Positions 25,827 through 37,706 of a stretch of DNA of 64,000 nt are shown here, one piece after another. Source of the stretch: Amorphophallus konjac (lineage: Eukaryota > Streptophyta > Magnoliopsida > Alismatales > Araceae); assembly GCA_022559845.1 (NCBI GenBank), contig JAHNEJ010003400.1, positions 1 to 64,000 of the forward strand. Direction: 5' to 3'. The first letter of the stretch is position 1. Every line of letters begins with the position of its first letter. A program made the position numbers and the translations under genes. The notes under the pieces were generated by a model that saw only the letters and a program-made list of their open reading frames with translations, had not been told where the DNA came from and did no database searches.

Positions 25827-26089
25827 TAGACACGGCCCTAAAATGACAATGCATGTTGGAATGCCGACTCAACTACGAACCTAGACTTAACCAATAGACG
25901 GTACTTGGCGGAGTTACGGGATCTGAAGATCCTCTCTCGCAAATGTGCGACCTTCCCGATAGGTGTAACCTAATGTTCGGGAAACACCTTTTGATATACC
26001 GAATAAAGGAATGCAAATGAGACAGACACTCTCTACATGACTCTTTTTTTTTAATTTTTTAAGCAAATGCTACCCTAGACTCAACCTTC
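25827..26089 (-). other. Leader of the gag-only element
   Basis: Short 5' untranslated segment between primer site and the decayed gag, with a T-rich stretch at 26043-26060. No further feature is seen. Confidence 0.55.
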
Positions 26090-26102
26090 GTCTCTGATAC
26101 CA
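26090..26102 (-). other. Primer binding site, tRNA-iMet type
   Basis: On the minus strand TGGTATCAGAGAC, three bases from the 5' LTR end. TGGTATCAGAG is the standard site complementary to initiator tRNA-Met. This shows that the element reads leftward. Confidence 0.88.
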
Positions 26103-26105
26103 ATT

Positions 26106-27896
26106 TGATGCGAGACGGGCACGCGAACCAGGGACTGTAGCTCGCGGACGTCCCTAAGCGAGGGAAACGCGGGATCGTGCGCGGTTGAGAAACTGGCAAT
26201 GAGCCTCGGGTATCGGCTTTTTCGCGTGTACTAGGATTGAGTCACGGGACGGGTGACACTCACTCTCTCGCAGCAGTGATTGGAATAATATAACGAGCTA
26301 GTTATCCTATCACTCTAGCAGTGGCATATGAACATATACGAATTGAGCAAAATGCCAAAGTAGGAGGGTAGCGAGTGTACCTCCACGCTCCGAACGTGGG
26401 AAGGCGACCCCGGCCAAGACTCGTACTCTCGGTACACAGTAGTTAAATTATTACAGCAGTAATTTTATGGCCCACTCCACGCATGGAGGTAAAGGGTGAC
26501 AAGAATAACCCGGGAATACCAAGCTTGGGTTGACGGGCAGCAATTTGGAACGCTCCCAGGCCGGAGACGAACTGCGGGTTCGGCTCGATTCTGCGGGTCC
26601 CACTGGACAGCAGGCAGGTCCGACTGTTGGGACGGCAGTGCCCGGGCGTCTCCTTGCTGCGGAGGCTTGCTGGGACGTTGCTAATGGGTTGTCAAGTGAT
26701 CTCCGGGAGCGGCGGTCGCCGAAGGTATCCTGGCGTATTTTACCAGGATTTACCGGTGGACTGATTTGCTGGTCTGTCCACGGATCTAAACTGTGCGCCT
26801 CCACAAAAAGAATTTCTGCGGCCAGATCCAGTGTCGGATCAACACAAAATTGGTACCGATGGATAGAGGACTCAAAGGGATACAACAAATAATTATTTTA
26901 GATCCATCTAGTAGACAGATTAGAAATGAAAATGATTGTGGGTTGTAGTTTCTTTCTCGCTTGGAATTACAGACACACAGGGAAGATCAAGAACTGCCTG
27001 AAGATGAATTTTTACCCAAAGGAAAACAAAAGATCTAGACTCCTGAAAAATTATGGGTGGAAGGGGGGTAAGTGAGAAACACGTGTGATTTTTTTGGGGA
27101 TTTATGAAGATGTATAAGGGGTGGGAAAAATAGAAGAACAGACTCCTATCCTACATATCAGCAAACTGGCAGACTGTTAGGGGTGGAACTAAAATTACGG
27201 GAAAAATAGCAAATGACCTCTGATTGGTACGAAATTTAAAATGGAGACTGGGGATAACAAGAAAAATAAACACTCAAAATTTTAACTCGATCAGATCTCC
27301 TAATGTGAAATCGGGCTTCAACCTCATGTCCTGATTTGGACAGAATTCCGACGCGGCGGCGGTGGCAGTGCGACGGCGGCTCGATGGCGGCGGTGACGGC
27401 GGTGCTGAGCTTCACACTCAGAAACTGGGAGGGGCGGAGGCTTCACACCTCAAGAAATTCATATAACTCCATCTGCAAGGGGGTGGGAGAGAGAAAGGGG
27501 CGCCCTTGGGCTCTTGGAACAATTTTCTGAAATTCTTCTTCATTAATTCTACCAAATGAAAAACATAAGGGATTTATAAAAATGTAAAAAAGACTAAACC
27601 TACCCTCAGATCTAGGGTTAGGGAGGGGTAAACTAGGGATAACACATTAATCCCACATGTGGTCAAATGACCACATTAAATAAAAATACAACATGTATTA
27701 AATAATTATATAAGGGGGGCGCCCCCTTGACCATGGGGAGTCCAACTTGGACTTTCTTCCCCGCTTGTCCCCCCTTGGTCCAAGTCCAACTTTGGACTTT
27801 GAGCAAGCCCCACATGGGCCCTAAATCCTAGGTGGACCAATGGGAAAGAGGGTGGGGCCCCTATTGGACCTACTAGGCTTTTACAAATAAACTCAA
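26106..27896 (-). repeat. 5' LTR of the gag-only element, first part
   Basis: TGATGCGAGACGGG... corresponds to 21814 onward of the other LTR. It is broken at 27896 by a copia insertion, with the last five bases CTCAA forming the target duplication. The remaining LTR end is at 37108-37239. Confidence 0.93.
27892..27896. repeat. Target-site duplication CTCAA (left)
   Basis: CTCAA precedes the copia LTR start TGTTAG. Its partner is at 37103-37107. Confidence 0.95.
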
Positions 27897-29475
27897 TGTT
27901 AGTATTGGTGTGCTACAGGCTAATTTTGAGTCGGGTAGGCCCGATAGATGTACAATCTTGTTCATTATTAATAAAGTGGTATTTGAGCGTAAATATGCGA
28001 TTGTGTATTACTTTACGATGTCCCTAGGATATGTGGTTGTAAAGTCAGCTCGAGATGGGATCTCGAACATGAGACTGACTTTACATGGACGCATACCTTA
28101 AACTGTTCATGGTTGGAGGGTAATCACTCGGAGACTTTGATTACCTATTAAACCAGTACACATGATGTGTCAGTGACCAGTCTCATGGTCATTGGTGCGG
28201 GGCACCAACACATATGTGTAGGTGTGCGTCCTGGGAGGAAGTGCACTGAACTGATCCTCTATTAGATCTTCAGATAGTTGATTATACCTAATGTCAACTG
28301 AAGATCCAACTATCTCATTAGCATCATTTGTCCTTTGACCTGAGACATTGATCAGATCTTACACGAGGATTGGAATGGTTTAATTACTTGGCTAAGTGAC
28401 TTTAACCATAAGTCATGAGTTGCCGAGTCATTAACCGCTCCAGGATACGTGTGAAGATCATCAATGGTCAAGAGGGGATCGCTCACTGTCGGGTATATAT
28501 CAGACAGTTAATGGGTCATGACATTGATGCTCCGTTAAATCCCTAGCCAAGGTCGTGTGAGTTCGTTTAGAACGGACGTCATACACTTTAAGGAGGTCAT
28601 GGTCAAATGGCACGATCTTGGGGTTTGACAAAAACCATACCCTCGATCGTACCAGACTCATAGAAGGAGCGAGAGATTATATCGATGCGATAACTATGGA
28701 CTTACAGGTACCAGACAGGCTTGTTTAAACCCGGCGTCCTCTAGGATCACGCGGATTTACTTGACCCAAAGTGATCGAAGGTTCGGAATAAATTAAACTA
28801 TTATTCGGCTCTAGTAGAAGCGAAGAATATGTTTAATTTACTTCTAATTGGGAATTAAAAGTTATGGGCTTTAAACTAGAGAGACTATGGACCTAGAGGA
28901 TCACACACGATAGATTCTTGGGTGACGGATTATTATTGTACAAATGTATGTATTAATTCTCTTTAGTTCCTTTTGGAAAAGAGTGTAAATGGGGTTTAAT
29001 ACATATGTATAATAATAGAAAGGATATATATACAGTGTCGATCCTTTGGAGCCTTTTTAGAATTGGGCCAAACTCTATATAAAGGATCCTACGAGGGCTT
29101 CTTCCTCCCCTCTTGGCTAATCAAGCAATTAAGCTGAGGAGAGAAGGATTAGCTCCTCCCCCCTTCCTCTCTCTTGCTCTCTCTCTCCAGAAGGTGAAAG
29201 GGTCGGGAAGGTCCGTGCCGGGGGGTACCGTCGCTGTGCAAGGATCCGTGTGGATCAGCTCTAGAGGTCATGCATCTGTGCGGCTCGGTATTATGCATCG
29301 GGCTTTGCGGACAACGTCGTTCCGCGCTAGGTATAAATACGCAACCCGTAGTTAGGGGTTGGGTGATTAAAACGTCGATCAGAGAATGGATCTGGGATTC
29401 CATGCAGTCGGGTTCGGGCAAATGAATTTTTTGTTATCCGCTGCGTTGCCCGATGATGCTGTTCGGAACCTTACA
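27897..29475 (+). repeat. Copia 5' LTR
   Basis: 1579 bp, TGTTAGTATT...GGAACCTTACA. Over the first ~130 bp I count seven differences from the 3' LTR, all transitions, which suggests an old insertion decaying through methylcytosine deamination. Confidence 0.95.
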
Positions 29476-29476
29476 G

Positions 29477-29490
29477 TGGTATCAGAGCCA
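29477..29490 (+). other. Copia primer binding site
   Basis: TGGTATCAGAGCCA, one base after the 5' LTR. It is complementary to the 3' end of initiator tRNA-Met. Confidence 0.95.
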
Positions 29491-29635
29491 GGTTTGCGCT
29501 CTGGTCGGTGTTTTATCACCGTAAAGAACCATGTTTGTAGGGGAATTAAAATTTTCAATTATTATTTGTAGAAGGGGATGCTGGGCATCTCTGGAGCAAA
29601 TTTTTTATTTAAAAAAAAATTTACATTGGGCGCAC

Positions 29636-29826
29636 TGCGCCGCTCAGGGCGTAGTGCGCCGGCCCTCGTGCGCGGGTGGCGGGCGCCGCCAACTCTGCCG
29701 ACGCCGCGTGGCGGGCGCGCGGGCCCTCCACGCGGCGGGCGCCGCAGGCGGCGCCCGTGGGTGGGCGCGGGCGAGTCCGTTCACGCGTCCCGCGTGGGCG
29801 GCGCGCCCAAGTGGTGCTGCCGACCT
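29636..29826. other. GC-rich island in copia leader
   Basis: About 190 bp made mostly of GCGCC/GGCGC words (CGCGGCGGGCGCCGCAGGCG and similar) in a leader that is otherwise strongly AT-rich. It can fold into several GC stems. Three overlapping open frames cross it, but their products are low-complexity Ala/Arg/Gly and I do not take them as genes. Confidence 0.7.
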
Positions 29827-31135
29827 ATTTTTTTTATGTTTTTAAAAAATTTGCTTTTAATTAATTTAAGTGTTATACACATATATATATATATAATATT
29901 TATATATAATATATATATATATATGCACAATAAATTAATGTGATTTTTATCTCAAAAGTTGAATTGTGTTATCTCAATAGTAAATGTCAAATGTTAAATT
30001 TTATTTAACCTTTTTGAATTTACCGAGTTGAGATAATTACTATTTAACTTGAGATAAATTGGTAATAATTGAAGTGACTTCAGTAAAATTCAATTTTTAA
30101 AATTTTAATTATTAGATAATTAGTAAATTCAGAATTTAAATGTCATTGAAGTTAAATATATAAAATTCAATTATTTGAATTTTTAATTATTAGATAATTA
30201 TTAAATTCAAAATTTGAATTTTAGAATATTCATAATTGAGGATAATTACACTATTTAAATTTACTTTGAAATAAAATTATTAGATAATTAGTTTGAATTT
30301 AAATTTAAATGATTGTCATGTTTAAATTTTTTAATTAAATTTGATTATTGGATAATTTAATTTAAATTTAAATAATTATCTTAATTATCTAACTTATTTG
30401 AATCAGATTCAAATATATATGTCCCTGTTATAAATGATGGTTCTTTACATTGTATGATTTATTTACCTTGCATTGGCTTGCTTATATGTTTAATTTTAGT
30501 TAATCATGCTTCGATTTTTAAAATTAAACAAAGCTAGCCTATTTTTATTTGCACATCCCATTTTAAATCCAAAAGTAAGGACTATTTTCAGAAAATACTC
30601 CTTAATTGATTTTGAATGAATGGGTTGGCAAGTGATCATGGACTTGGTTAATGTAATTAATTGGGGTCTGCGAACCTCCTTTCTCTCTCTCTTAAAATTC
30701 CTATGTACTTCTATCTCCCTTAATGTTGTACTCGCCTTAAGGGCTGCTGAAATTTGAGTCACATGTAATTTAATTTTTCCGGCCTGCGTGCCGTGTAAAA
30801 GTTGTAATTATTACGGCGTCGGAGTTTGAAAGCGCGGAGCACACCTGACGAGGACGATCCAACTGCTTCGGAAGCGGGCCGGATGTCTTAGTTACATTAG
30901 GGTTAAAGTCCATGATCACTTGCGATTTAATTTCTGCATTGGATGTATTTATTTTGTGCAAACTACTAGGTACGGTAAATATATTGGATATATTTATATT
31001 ACCACCTAGGGTGAGATCAAGATAAAATCAAAATTCCCTCACGATTAAATTTTAGATCTGGTAAGCGTGGCTCTAGGAGTCGTCGTGGCCCTCCATCATT
31101 ATGGAGTGAATGAACGTCTTCATTTCATGAATTTG
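29827..31135. other. AT-rich copia leader
   Basis: Starts with an (AT)n-type tract at 29878-29927. A long AT-rich stretch to ~30480 follows, with repeated GATAATTA/TTTAAATTT words, and then a more balanced segment. No coding evidence. Confidence 0.65.
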
Positions 31136-31414
31136 TTGTGCTTTCCACAAGGTCCATGAGTTTGGGGGCGAGATACAACTCTAAGGCTCGGCCTCAATGG
31201 GGTGAGGAACTCGACCGTGTTGTGCTTTCCACAAAGGTCGGGTCATGAACTTATTGCTATGTAGTAATGATGGTTTGATCTAACCAAGAATATCATTTGT
31301 TGTGCTTTCTACAACGGGATGATTTCTCGGGGGCGGAATATCGGATATTGCATTAGATACAAGTGCCTGTTGACTGCCCTTGAGATGGTGTATGGCTTGT
31401 TGTGCTTTCCACAA
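31136..31414 (+). repeat. Four TTGTGCTTTCCACAA hairpins in copia leader
   Basis: TTGTG-CTTTC-CACAA, a 5-bp stem with a 5-nt loop, occurs at 31136-31150, 31220-31234, 31300-31314 (one change, CTTTCTACAA) and 31400-31414. The spacings are 84, 80 and 100 bp. Three copies are followed by AGGTC; the sequences between copies are not similar. They lie just upstream of gag, where retroelements carry packaging and dimerisation signals. Confidence 0.85.
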
Positions 31415-31597
31415 GGTCGTACCTCAGTCTCGTTGGGATTCCGACCCACTAGGTTGATCTCACTGATCTCCCGTTCTATATACTAAGGGTTATATAGTTC
31501 GATCGAAAAATAGTGGGACTAACTAAGATAGAAAACCGCATCTAAGTTAGAATTTGAACACATGCTAAGTTGTCTTTTATTTCTTATCCAGATTACA

Positions 31598-32440
31598 ATG
31601 TCATCGTCCAACCCCCTCCGCGGCATCTTGGATGCCAACAGATTGACTGGACCGAACTACTCAGATTGGCTGCGTAATATACGCATAGTCCTCACCACCG
31701 AAAAAATAGCTTACGTGTTGGACACGGTTCATTTTGAGCCAGCTCCCGATGTCGACGAGGGCGAGTTACTGGCTTATGCCAAATGGTCTGAAGACTCCTC
31801 CCTTGCCCAATGTTACATGTTGGCCTCTATGGCTCCCGAGCTGCAGAGGTAATTTGAAAAGACTGATTGTAGAAGCATACTTCTAAAATCTACGTCAGCT
31901 CTTCGGGGAGCAGGGTAGGATTGAGAGATATGATATCTCCAAAAGGCTTTTCAGGACACGGATGTCAGAGGGTGCTTCAGTACATACCCATGTACTGAAA
32001 ATGATGGAGTGGATAGAGAGACTCAATGCGCTGGGGTTCAAGTTGGATCTTGAACTATGCATTGATCTCATACTCCAGTCATTGCCCGATTCCTTTTCTT
32101 CCTTCATCATGAACTTTAATATGAACATGATTGATGCAACTCTCCCGGAGCTGCTCAACATGTTAAAGAGTGCTGAAGGAACTATGCAGAAAGATAAACC
32201 ATCTTCTTCTGTAATGATTGTTGGCCGAACCAACAAGAAAAGGAATGCCACCTAGATATCCACCAAAGGTGACAAAGGGAAGGAAAATAAGAAGGTCGTG
32301 GGTAAGCAACTCGCCAAAGTTGACAAAGGGAAGGGCAAGAAGAATGAAAAGGAAGACAAGTATTTTCGATGCGGGGAAACATGGCATTAGAAAAGGAATT
32401 GCAAGGTAATTCTAAATGAAGGTATTTTTGTCATAGACCT
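31598..32440 (+). pseudogene. Copia gag
   Basis: Starts MSSSNPLRGILDANRLTGPN (an alternative ATG lies at 31562), the usual copia gag opening. The UBN2-type capsid domain follows: YSDWLRNIRIVL, then across a stop at 31850-31852 the segment around SEGASVHTHVLKMM (from 31962) and LCIDLILQSLPDSF. The nucleocapsid zinc knuckle near 32367-32396 is damaged: its first Cys is Tyr and a TAG (32388-32390) lies inside it. The product would have been a capsid precursor; this copy cannot make one. Confidence 0.85.
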
Positions 32441-32444
32441 TAAT

Positions 32445-33821
32445 TTGTCATATATGGAATCCACATCATGGGTATTGGATACTAGATGTGCATCTCATAT
32501 CTGCAATTCTGTGCAGGTGCTGGCAAATAGAAGGCGACTGGGAAAAAAGGAGATTGAACTGAGGATGGGCAATGGAGCTTTAGTTTCTGCCAAAGCTGTC
32601 GGGACTGCACGTCTCAGTTTACCTTCAGGAGTCATTCTGGAGTTGAATGACTGTTATTATGTTCCTAATATTATTAAGAACAATATTTCAATCTCTGGCT
32701 TATATAACATTGGATATACATTGGCTTTTAATAGCACTAGGTGCTCTATAATGAATAATGGTTTGGTTATAGCTAATTGTTCATTAGTCAATGGTCTTTA
32801 TGTATTAGATACACGTTCTAATGTTATGCAAGTTTCCAATGCTGGTGAAGTGAATTATGCATATCTATGGCATTGCAGACTTGGTCATGTAGATGAGAAA
32901 AGAGTCTCTCACCTACACTCAAATGGGTATTTGAATTCGTTCGAATACAAGCCATTTTATACATGTGAGTCGTGTCTCATGGGGAAGATGACCAAGGCTC
33001 CCTTTAGTGGACATAGTGAGAGGGCTGTTGACCTTCTCGAGCTCATACACTCGGATGTGTGTGGACCCATGTCCATGGAGGTAAAAGGGGGTCATCTCTA
33101 TTTCATTTCTTTTATTGATGACTTATCAAAATATGGCCATGTGTATTTAATGAGACATAAATTACAAGCCTTTCAGAAGTTTAAAGAATATAAAAATGAA
33201 GTAGAGAAATAGACTGGCAAAAGTATTAAGGCTCTTCGATCGGATCGAGGAGGTCAATACCTTAGTCATGAATTCACTTCTTATCTTAAAGACAATGGAA
33301 TTATTTCTCAGTGGACTCCACCGTATACACCACAGCACAATGGTGTATCCGAAAGGAGAAATATGACCTTGTTAGACATGGTCTGATCCATGATGTCTAT
33401 GTCAGGACTACCCTTGTCTCTCTGGGGCTATGTATTAGAGACTGCGGCTTATTTATTAAATAGGATCTCAAGTAAACTAGTTCCTTCTGTACCATATGAG
33501 ATATGGAAGGGCAGGAAACCAAATTTTAATCACATAAAAGTTTGGGGGTGTCCTGCTCATGTAAAGAAGAACGAGAGTGATAAGCTTGAGTCGAGAATCG
33601 ATAAATGTAGGTTTGTGGGATATCCAAAGGAGACGTTTGGATATTATTTCTATCACCCTTCTGAGCAAAGAGTCTTAGTGGCTAAAAGAGCTGTATTTCT
33701 GGAAAGAGAATATCTACTCCAGAAAAATAGTGGGAGCCAGATAGAATTAGATGAGGTTAAAGAACCACAACCCGTAGACACAAACTCATTACATGAGACT
33801 GTATCGGTTGATCCTATTTAG
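32445..33821 (+). pseudogene. Copia protease and integrase
   Basis: The protease motif reads D-T-R at 32478-32486 where copia elements have D-S/T-G, so the catalytic loop is lost. The GAG-pre-integrase zinc domain follows (LWHCRLGH...CESCLMGK). Next come integrase catalytic residues: Asp in IHSDVCGP, Asp in FIDDLSKYG and Glu in HNGVSERRN, crossed by stop codons at 33210-33212 and 33384-33386. The C-terminal part (33390-33821) has the typical YEIWKGRKPNFNHIKVWGC signature. Role: cleavage of the polyprotein and insertion of cDNA. Confidence 0.88.
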
Positions 33822-35520
33822 AGTGAAACACTGATACTGCAGAGATCTGGTTGACTACCGAGAGAACCTGAGAGATATGTTAGACATGTCTCAGAGGGAT
33901 CCTCTAAGGTATGTATCGATGAGGATGATGATCCTCAGACGTACCAGGATGCAATCCGTAGTGTAGACTTCGAGAAATGACAAGAGGCAATGGATTCAGA
34001 GATCCAGTCCATGTACACCAACAAAGTTTGGAACTTAGTTGATGTACCCGAAGGGAAAGTCCCTATCGGCTGCAAATGAATTTTTAAAAGGAAAATCGGA
34101 GCAGATGGATAGATTGACACATACAAGGCTAGACTAGTGGTGAAAAGATATCGTCAAAGGCAAGGCATTGACTATGACGAGATTTTTTCATCGGTAGCCA
34201 TGGTTAAGTCAATTAGAATCCTTCTCGCCATTGCTGCATACCTGGATTATGAGATCTGGCAAATGGATGTGAAGATAGCTTTTCTTAATGGAAATCTGTC
34301 AGAAGAGGTGTACATGGTACAGCCTGAAGAATTCACCTCCAAGCTACATCCTAATAAGGTATGCAAACTTTAAAGGTCCATTTGTGGATTAAAGCAGGCA
34401 TCTCGAAGGTAGAACTTAAGATTTGACGAGACGGTCAAATCTTTCAACTTCATTCGGAATGAAGATAAACCATGTGTTTACAAGAAGGTCAGTGGGAGCT
34501 CTATGACCTTCTTGGTCCTTTATGTTGATGACATCTTACTCATTGGGAATGATGTAGGGATGTTGATATCAACTAAGTTTTGGTTGTCCAAGACCTTCGC
34601 CATGAAGGATTTGGGAGAAGTATCCTATGTGCTGGGCATAAGGATCTATCGAGATAGATCTAAAAGGATTCTAGGATTATCCCAATCTATGTACATATAC
34701 ACTATCCTCAAAAGGTTTAGGATGAAAATTCTAAGAGAGGTCTCATTCCCATGAGACATGGAATTTGCCTATCCAAGGGGATGAGTCCTAAAACTTCTGA
34801 GGAGGTGGCACACATGAATAAGGTACCCTATGTCTCGGCGATAGGGTCAATCATGTATGCAATGCTATGTACACGTCCTGATGTTACCAATGCTTTAAGC
34901 ATTGTCAGTAGATATCAGGCAAATCCAGGCGAAGAGCACTAGAAGGCAGTAAAGGACATCCTTAAGTACTTACGAAGGGCTAAGGATCTTTTTCTCCTTT
35001 ATGGAGGAGAGGACCTACACCTTAGAGCTTACACAGATTCTAGTTTCCAGGCAGATCTAGATGACTGCAAATCCATGTCAGGATTTGTATTCATGTTGAA
35101 TGGAGGGGAAGTCAGTTGGAGAAGCTCCAAGTAAGATACGACTGCAGATTCGACGACGGAGGTAGAATATATTACTGCAGCTGAAGCTACTAAGGAAGCC
35201 GTCTGGATGAAGAAATTCATCTTAGAATTTGGCGTAGTTCCCGAGATATCAGCTCCCATCCCATTATTTTGTGATAATAATGGGGCCATCGCCCAGGCAA
35301 AGGAACCAAGATCTCACCAAAGGTCGAAGCATATTCTCAGGCGCTTCCACCTTATTCGGGAGATTGTTGATCATGGAGATGTGGCGGTAGAGCGTGTACC
35401 GTCAGAAGACAACATAGCAGATCCACTGACTAAGCCTTTGACACAGACTGTATTTGAGCGCCATCGGGATAAAATGGGCCTCAAGGTTGTGGGCAATTGG
35501 CTGTGGTTCAAGTGGGAGAT
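33822..35520 (+). pseudogene. Copia reverse transcriptase and RNase H
   Basis: RT motifs are in order: [20 protein letters not shown] (34158 on), [11 protein letters not shown] with a catalytic Asp, ICGLKQASR, and YVDDILL with the YVDD box at 34521-34532. RNase H follows (AYTDSSFQAD, TEVEYITAAEAT, KHILRRFHLIRE, ADPLTKPL). At least four stops interrupt the frame (near 34371, 34416, 34940 and 35132). The frame that should stop shortly after GNWL runs through the polypurine tract into the LTR to 35740, so the native stop codon appears to have been lost. Confidence 0.9.
35509..35520 (+). other. Copia polypurine tract
   Basis: AAGTGGGAGAT directly before the 3' LTR start TGTTAG. Confidence 0.75.
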
Positions 35521-37102
35521 TGTTAGTATTGGTGTGCTACAGGCCAATTTTGGGTTGGGTAGGCCTGATAGATGTACGATCTTGTTCATTATTAATAAAG
35601 TGATATTTGAGCGTAAATATGCGATTGTGTATTATTTTACGATGTCCCTAGGATATGTGGTTGTAAAGTCAGCTCGAGATGGGATCTCGAACATGAGACT
35701 GACTTTACATGGACGCATAACTTTAAGTTTTCCTGGTTAGAGGGTAATCACTCGGGGACTTTGATTACTTATTAAACTAGTACACATGATGTGTCAGTGA
35801 CCAGTCTCATGGTCATTGGTGCGGGGCACCAACACATATGTGTAGGTGTACGTCCTGGGAGGAAGTGCACTGAACTGATCCGCTATTGGATCTTTAGATG
35901 GTTGATTATACCTAATGTCAACTGAAGATCCAACTGTCTTAGTAGCATCGTTGGTCCTTTGACCTGAGACATTGATCGGATCGTACACGAGGACTGGAAT
36001 GGTTTAATTACTTGGCTAAGTGACTTTAACCATAAGTCATGAGTTGCCGAGTCATTAACTGCTCCAGGATACGTGTGAAGATCTTCAATGGTCAAGAGAG
36101 GATCGCTCACTGTCGGGTATATATCAGACAGTTAATGGGTCATGACATTGACGCTCCGTTAAATCCCTATCCAGGGTCGTGTAAGTTCGTTTAGAACGGA
36201 CGTCATACACTTTAAGGAGGTCATGGTCAAATGGCACGATCATGGGGTTTGACAGAAACCATACCCTCGATCGTACCAGACTCATAGAAGGAGCGAGGGA
36301 TTATATCGATGCGGTAACTATGGACTTACAGGTACCAGACATGCTGGTTTAAACCCGGCGTCCTCTAGGATCACGTGGATTTGCTTGACCCAACGTGATC
36401 GAAGGTTCGGAATAAATTAAACTATTATTCGGCTCTAGTAGAAACGAAGAATACGTTTAATTTACTTCTAATTAGAAATTAGAAGTTATGGGCCTTAAAC
36501 TAGAGAGACTATGGGCCTAGAGGATCACACACAATGGATTCTTGGGTGATGGATTATTATTGTACAAATGTATGTATTAATTCCCTTTAGTTCCTTTTGG
36601 AAAAGAGTATAAATGGGGCTTAATACATATGTATAATAATAGAAAGGATATATATACAGTTTTGGTCCTTTGGAGCCTTTTCAGAAATGGGCCAAACTTT
36701 ATATAAAGGATCCTACGAGAGCTTCTTCCTCCCCCCTTGGCTAATCAAGCAATTAAGCTAAGGGGAGAAGGATTAGCTCCTCCCCCCCTTCCTCTCTCTT
36801 GCTCTCTCTCTCCAGAAGGTGAAAGGGTCAGGGAAGGTCCGTGCCGGGGGGTACCGTCGCTGCGCAAGGATCCGTGTAAATCAGCTCTAGAGGCTGTGCA
36901 TCTGTGCGGCTCGGTATTCTACATCAGGCTTTGCAGACAACGTTGTTTGGCACAAGGTATAAATACCCAACCCGTAGTTAGGGGTTGGCGCGATTAAAAC
37001 GTCGATCAGAGCATGGATCTGGGATTCCATGCAGCCGGGTTCAGGCAAATGAAAGTTTTGTTATCCGCTGCATTGTCCGATGGTGCTGTTCGGAACCTTA
37101 CA
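35521..37102 (+). repeat. Copia 3' LTR
   Basis: 1582 bp, the same sequence as 27897-29475 with scattered transitions, ending CCTTACA against the CTCAA duplication. Confidence 0.95.
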
Positions 37103-37107
37103 CTCAA
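37103..37107. repeat. Target-site duplication CTCAA (right)
   Basis: Second copy of the copia target duplication. LTR sequence of the gag-only element resumes from here. Confidence 0.95.
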
Positions 37108-37239
37108 GACTTCTAAAGACTAACCCTTTGGCTTATAATGCCTTATAATTGTAAACCCAATTAACCAAGGGTTTAAATGCAAACAAAAGGACCCAAATGC
37201 AAAAATAAAAAATTTAGTGCTCGGTGTTGATTCCCATCA
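37108..37239 (-). repeat. 5' LTR of the gag-only element, remainder
   Basis: GACTTCTAAAGACTAACCC... to GATTCCCATCA. It matches the end of the left LTR at ~23612-23743. Confidence 0.92.
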
Positions 37240-37244
37240 TCATG
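37240..37244. repeat. Target-site duplication TCATG (right)
   Basis: Second copy of the duplication flanking the gag-only element. Gypsy-1 protease sequence resumes immediately after it. Confidence 0.95.
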
Positions 37245-37706
37245 ACATCCGACTTCTTTGTCCTTGATGTCAACCCTGCATACAATGCCATCTTAGGATG
37301 GCCATGGATTGAGTAAACCCTCGGAATCCCGTCAACGGCCCATCAATGCTTTAAGTTTCCTTACAATGGTACGGTGATCAAAATCAAGAGTATCTCACTG
37401 GTGGAAACTCTCAATGCTATCACTTCTGAGCAGATCCCATTTATGACCATTCCAGATAAGGGCAAGAAACATGTCCCTTCCATAGAAGGTGCCGTAGGAC
37501 CCTCTGCCTTAAATTCATCAGATTCCCCCTTCCTTCCTCGGCCAATCACACATTCCAATATCCCTCCCGGTAAAGGATGGGAGATCATGGCCAGAATAGG
37601 TTTTACCATGGGTAAGGGTTTAGGTCAGCTCGAACAAGGTCCCACGCATAGAAGAAAGCTCAAGGTTGCTAAAGGTCAGGCAGGTTTGGGTTACTCTCCG
37701 GAATAG
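37245..37706 (+). pseudogene. Gypsy-1 protease C-terminus with G-patch
   Basis: Resumes with SDFFVLDVNPAYNAILGWPW, the second half of the retroviral-type aspartic protease (the A-I-L-G box), which also appears in the giant element as FHVLDMDPTFKAILGRPY. A stop at 37312-37314 follows. The later frame (37374-37706) contains a G-patch at about 37569-37700: KGWEIMARIGFTMGKGLGQ, then GLGY. G-patches are short glycine-rich RNA-binding or helicase-contacting modules that sit C-terminal to the protease in some retroviruses and plant gypsy elements. The copy is not translatable as a whole. Confidence 0.82.

Larger units (their letters stand above)
27897..37102 (+). mobile_element. Ty1/copia retrotransposon, 9.2 kb, degenerate
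   Basis: A complete-length copia element with two LTRs, TSD CTCAA, an iMet-type primer site, gag, and pol in copia order (PR-IN-RT-RNase H). It lies inside the 5' LTR of the gag-only element. Multiple stops and a mutated protease motif make it non-functional. A 2.1-kb leader between primer site and gag is unusually long and contains a GC island, an AT-rich tract and four identical small hairpins. Confidence 0.95.
21814..37239 (-). mobile_element. Non-autonomous gag-only LTR element (with nested copia)
   Basis: An LTR retrotransposon of about 6.2 kb, 15.4 kb with its copia insert. It starts TGATG and ends CATCA, is flanked by TCATG duplications, and is oriented on the - strand. The right-hand copy is therefore the 5' LTR, with the primer site next to it at 26090-26102 and the polypurine tract at 23744-23759. 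The internal region is only ~2.36 kb and shows a decayed gag but no protease, RT or integrase, so it would depend on a partner element for mobility (LARD-like). LTRs are 1930 bp and ~1923 bp after removal of the insert. Confidence 0.9.

Noticed and set aside
29531..29943. Ala/Arg/Gly-rich proteins in the copia leader
   Set aside because: Three overlapping frames over one GC-rich block with no start context or conservation; compositional artefacts.
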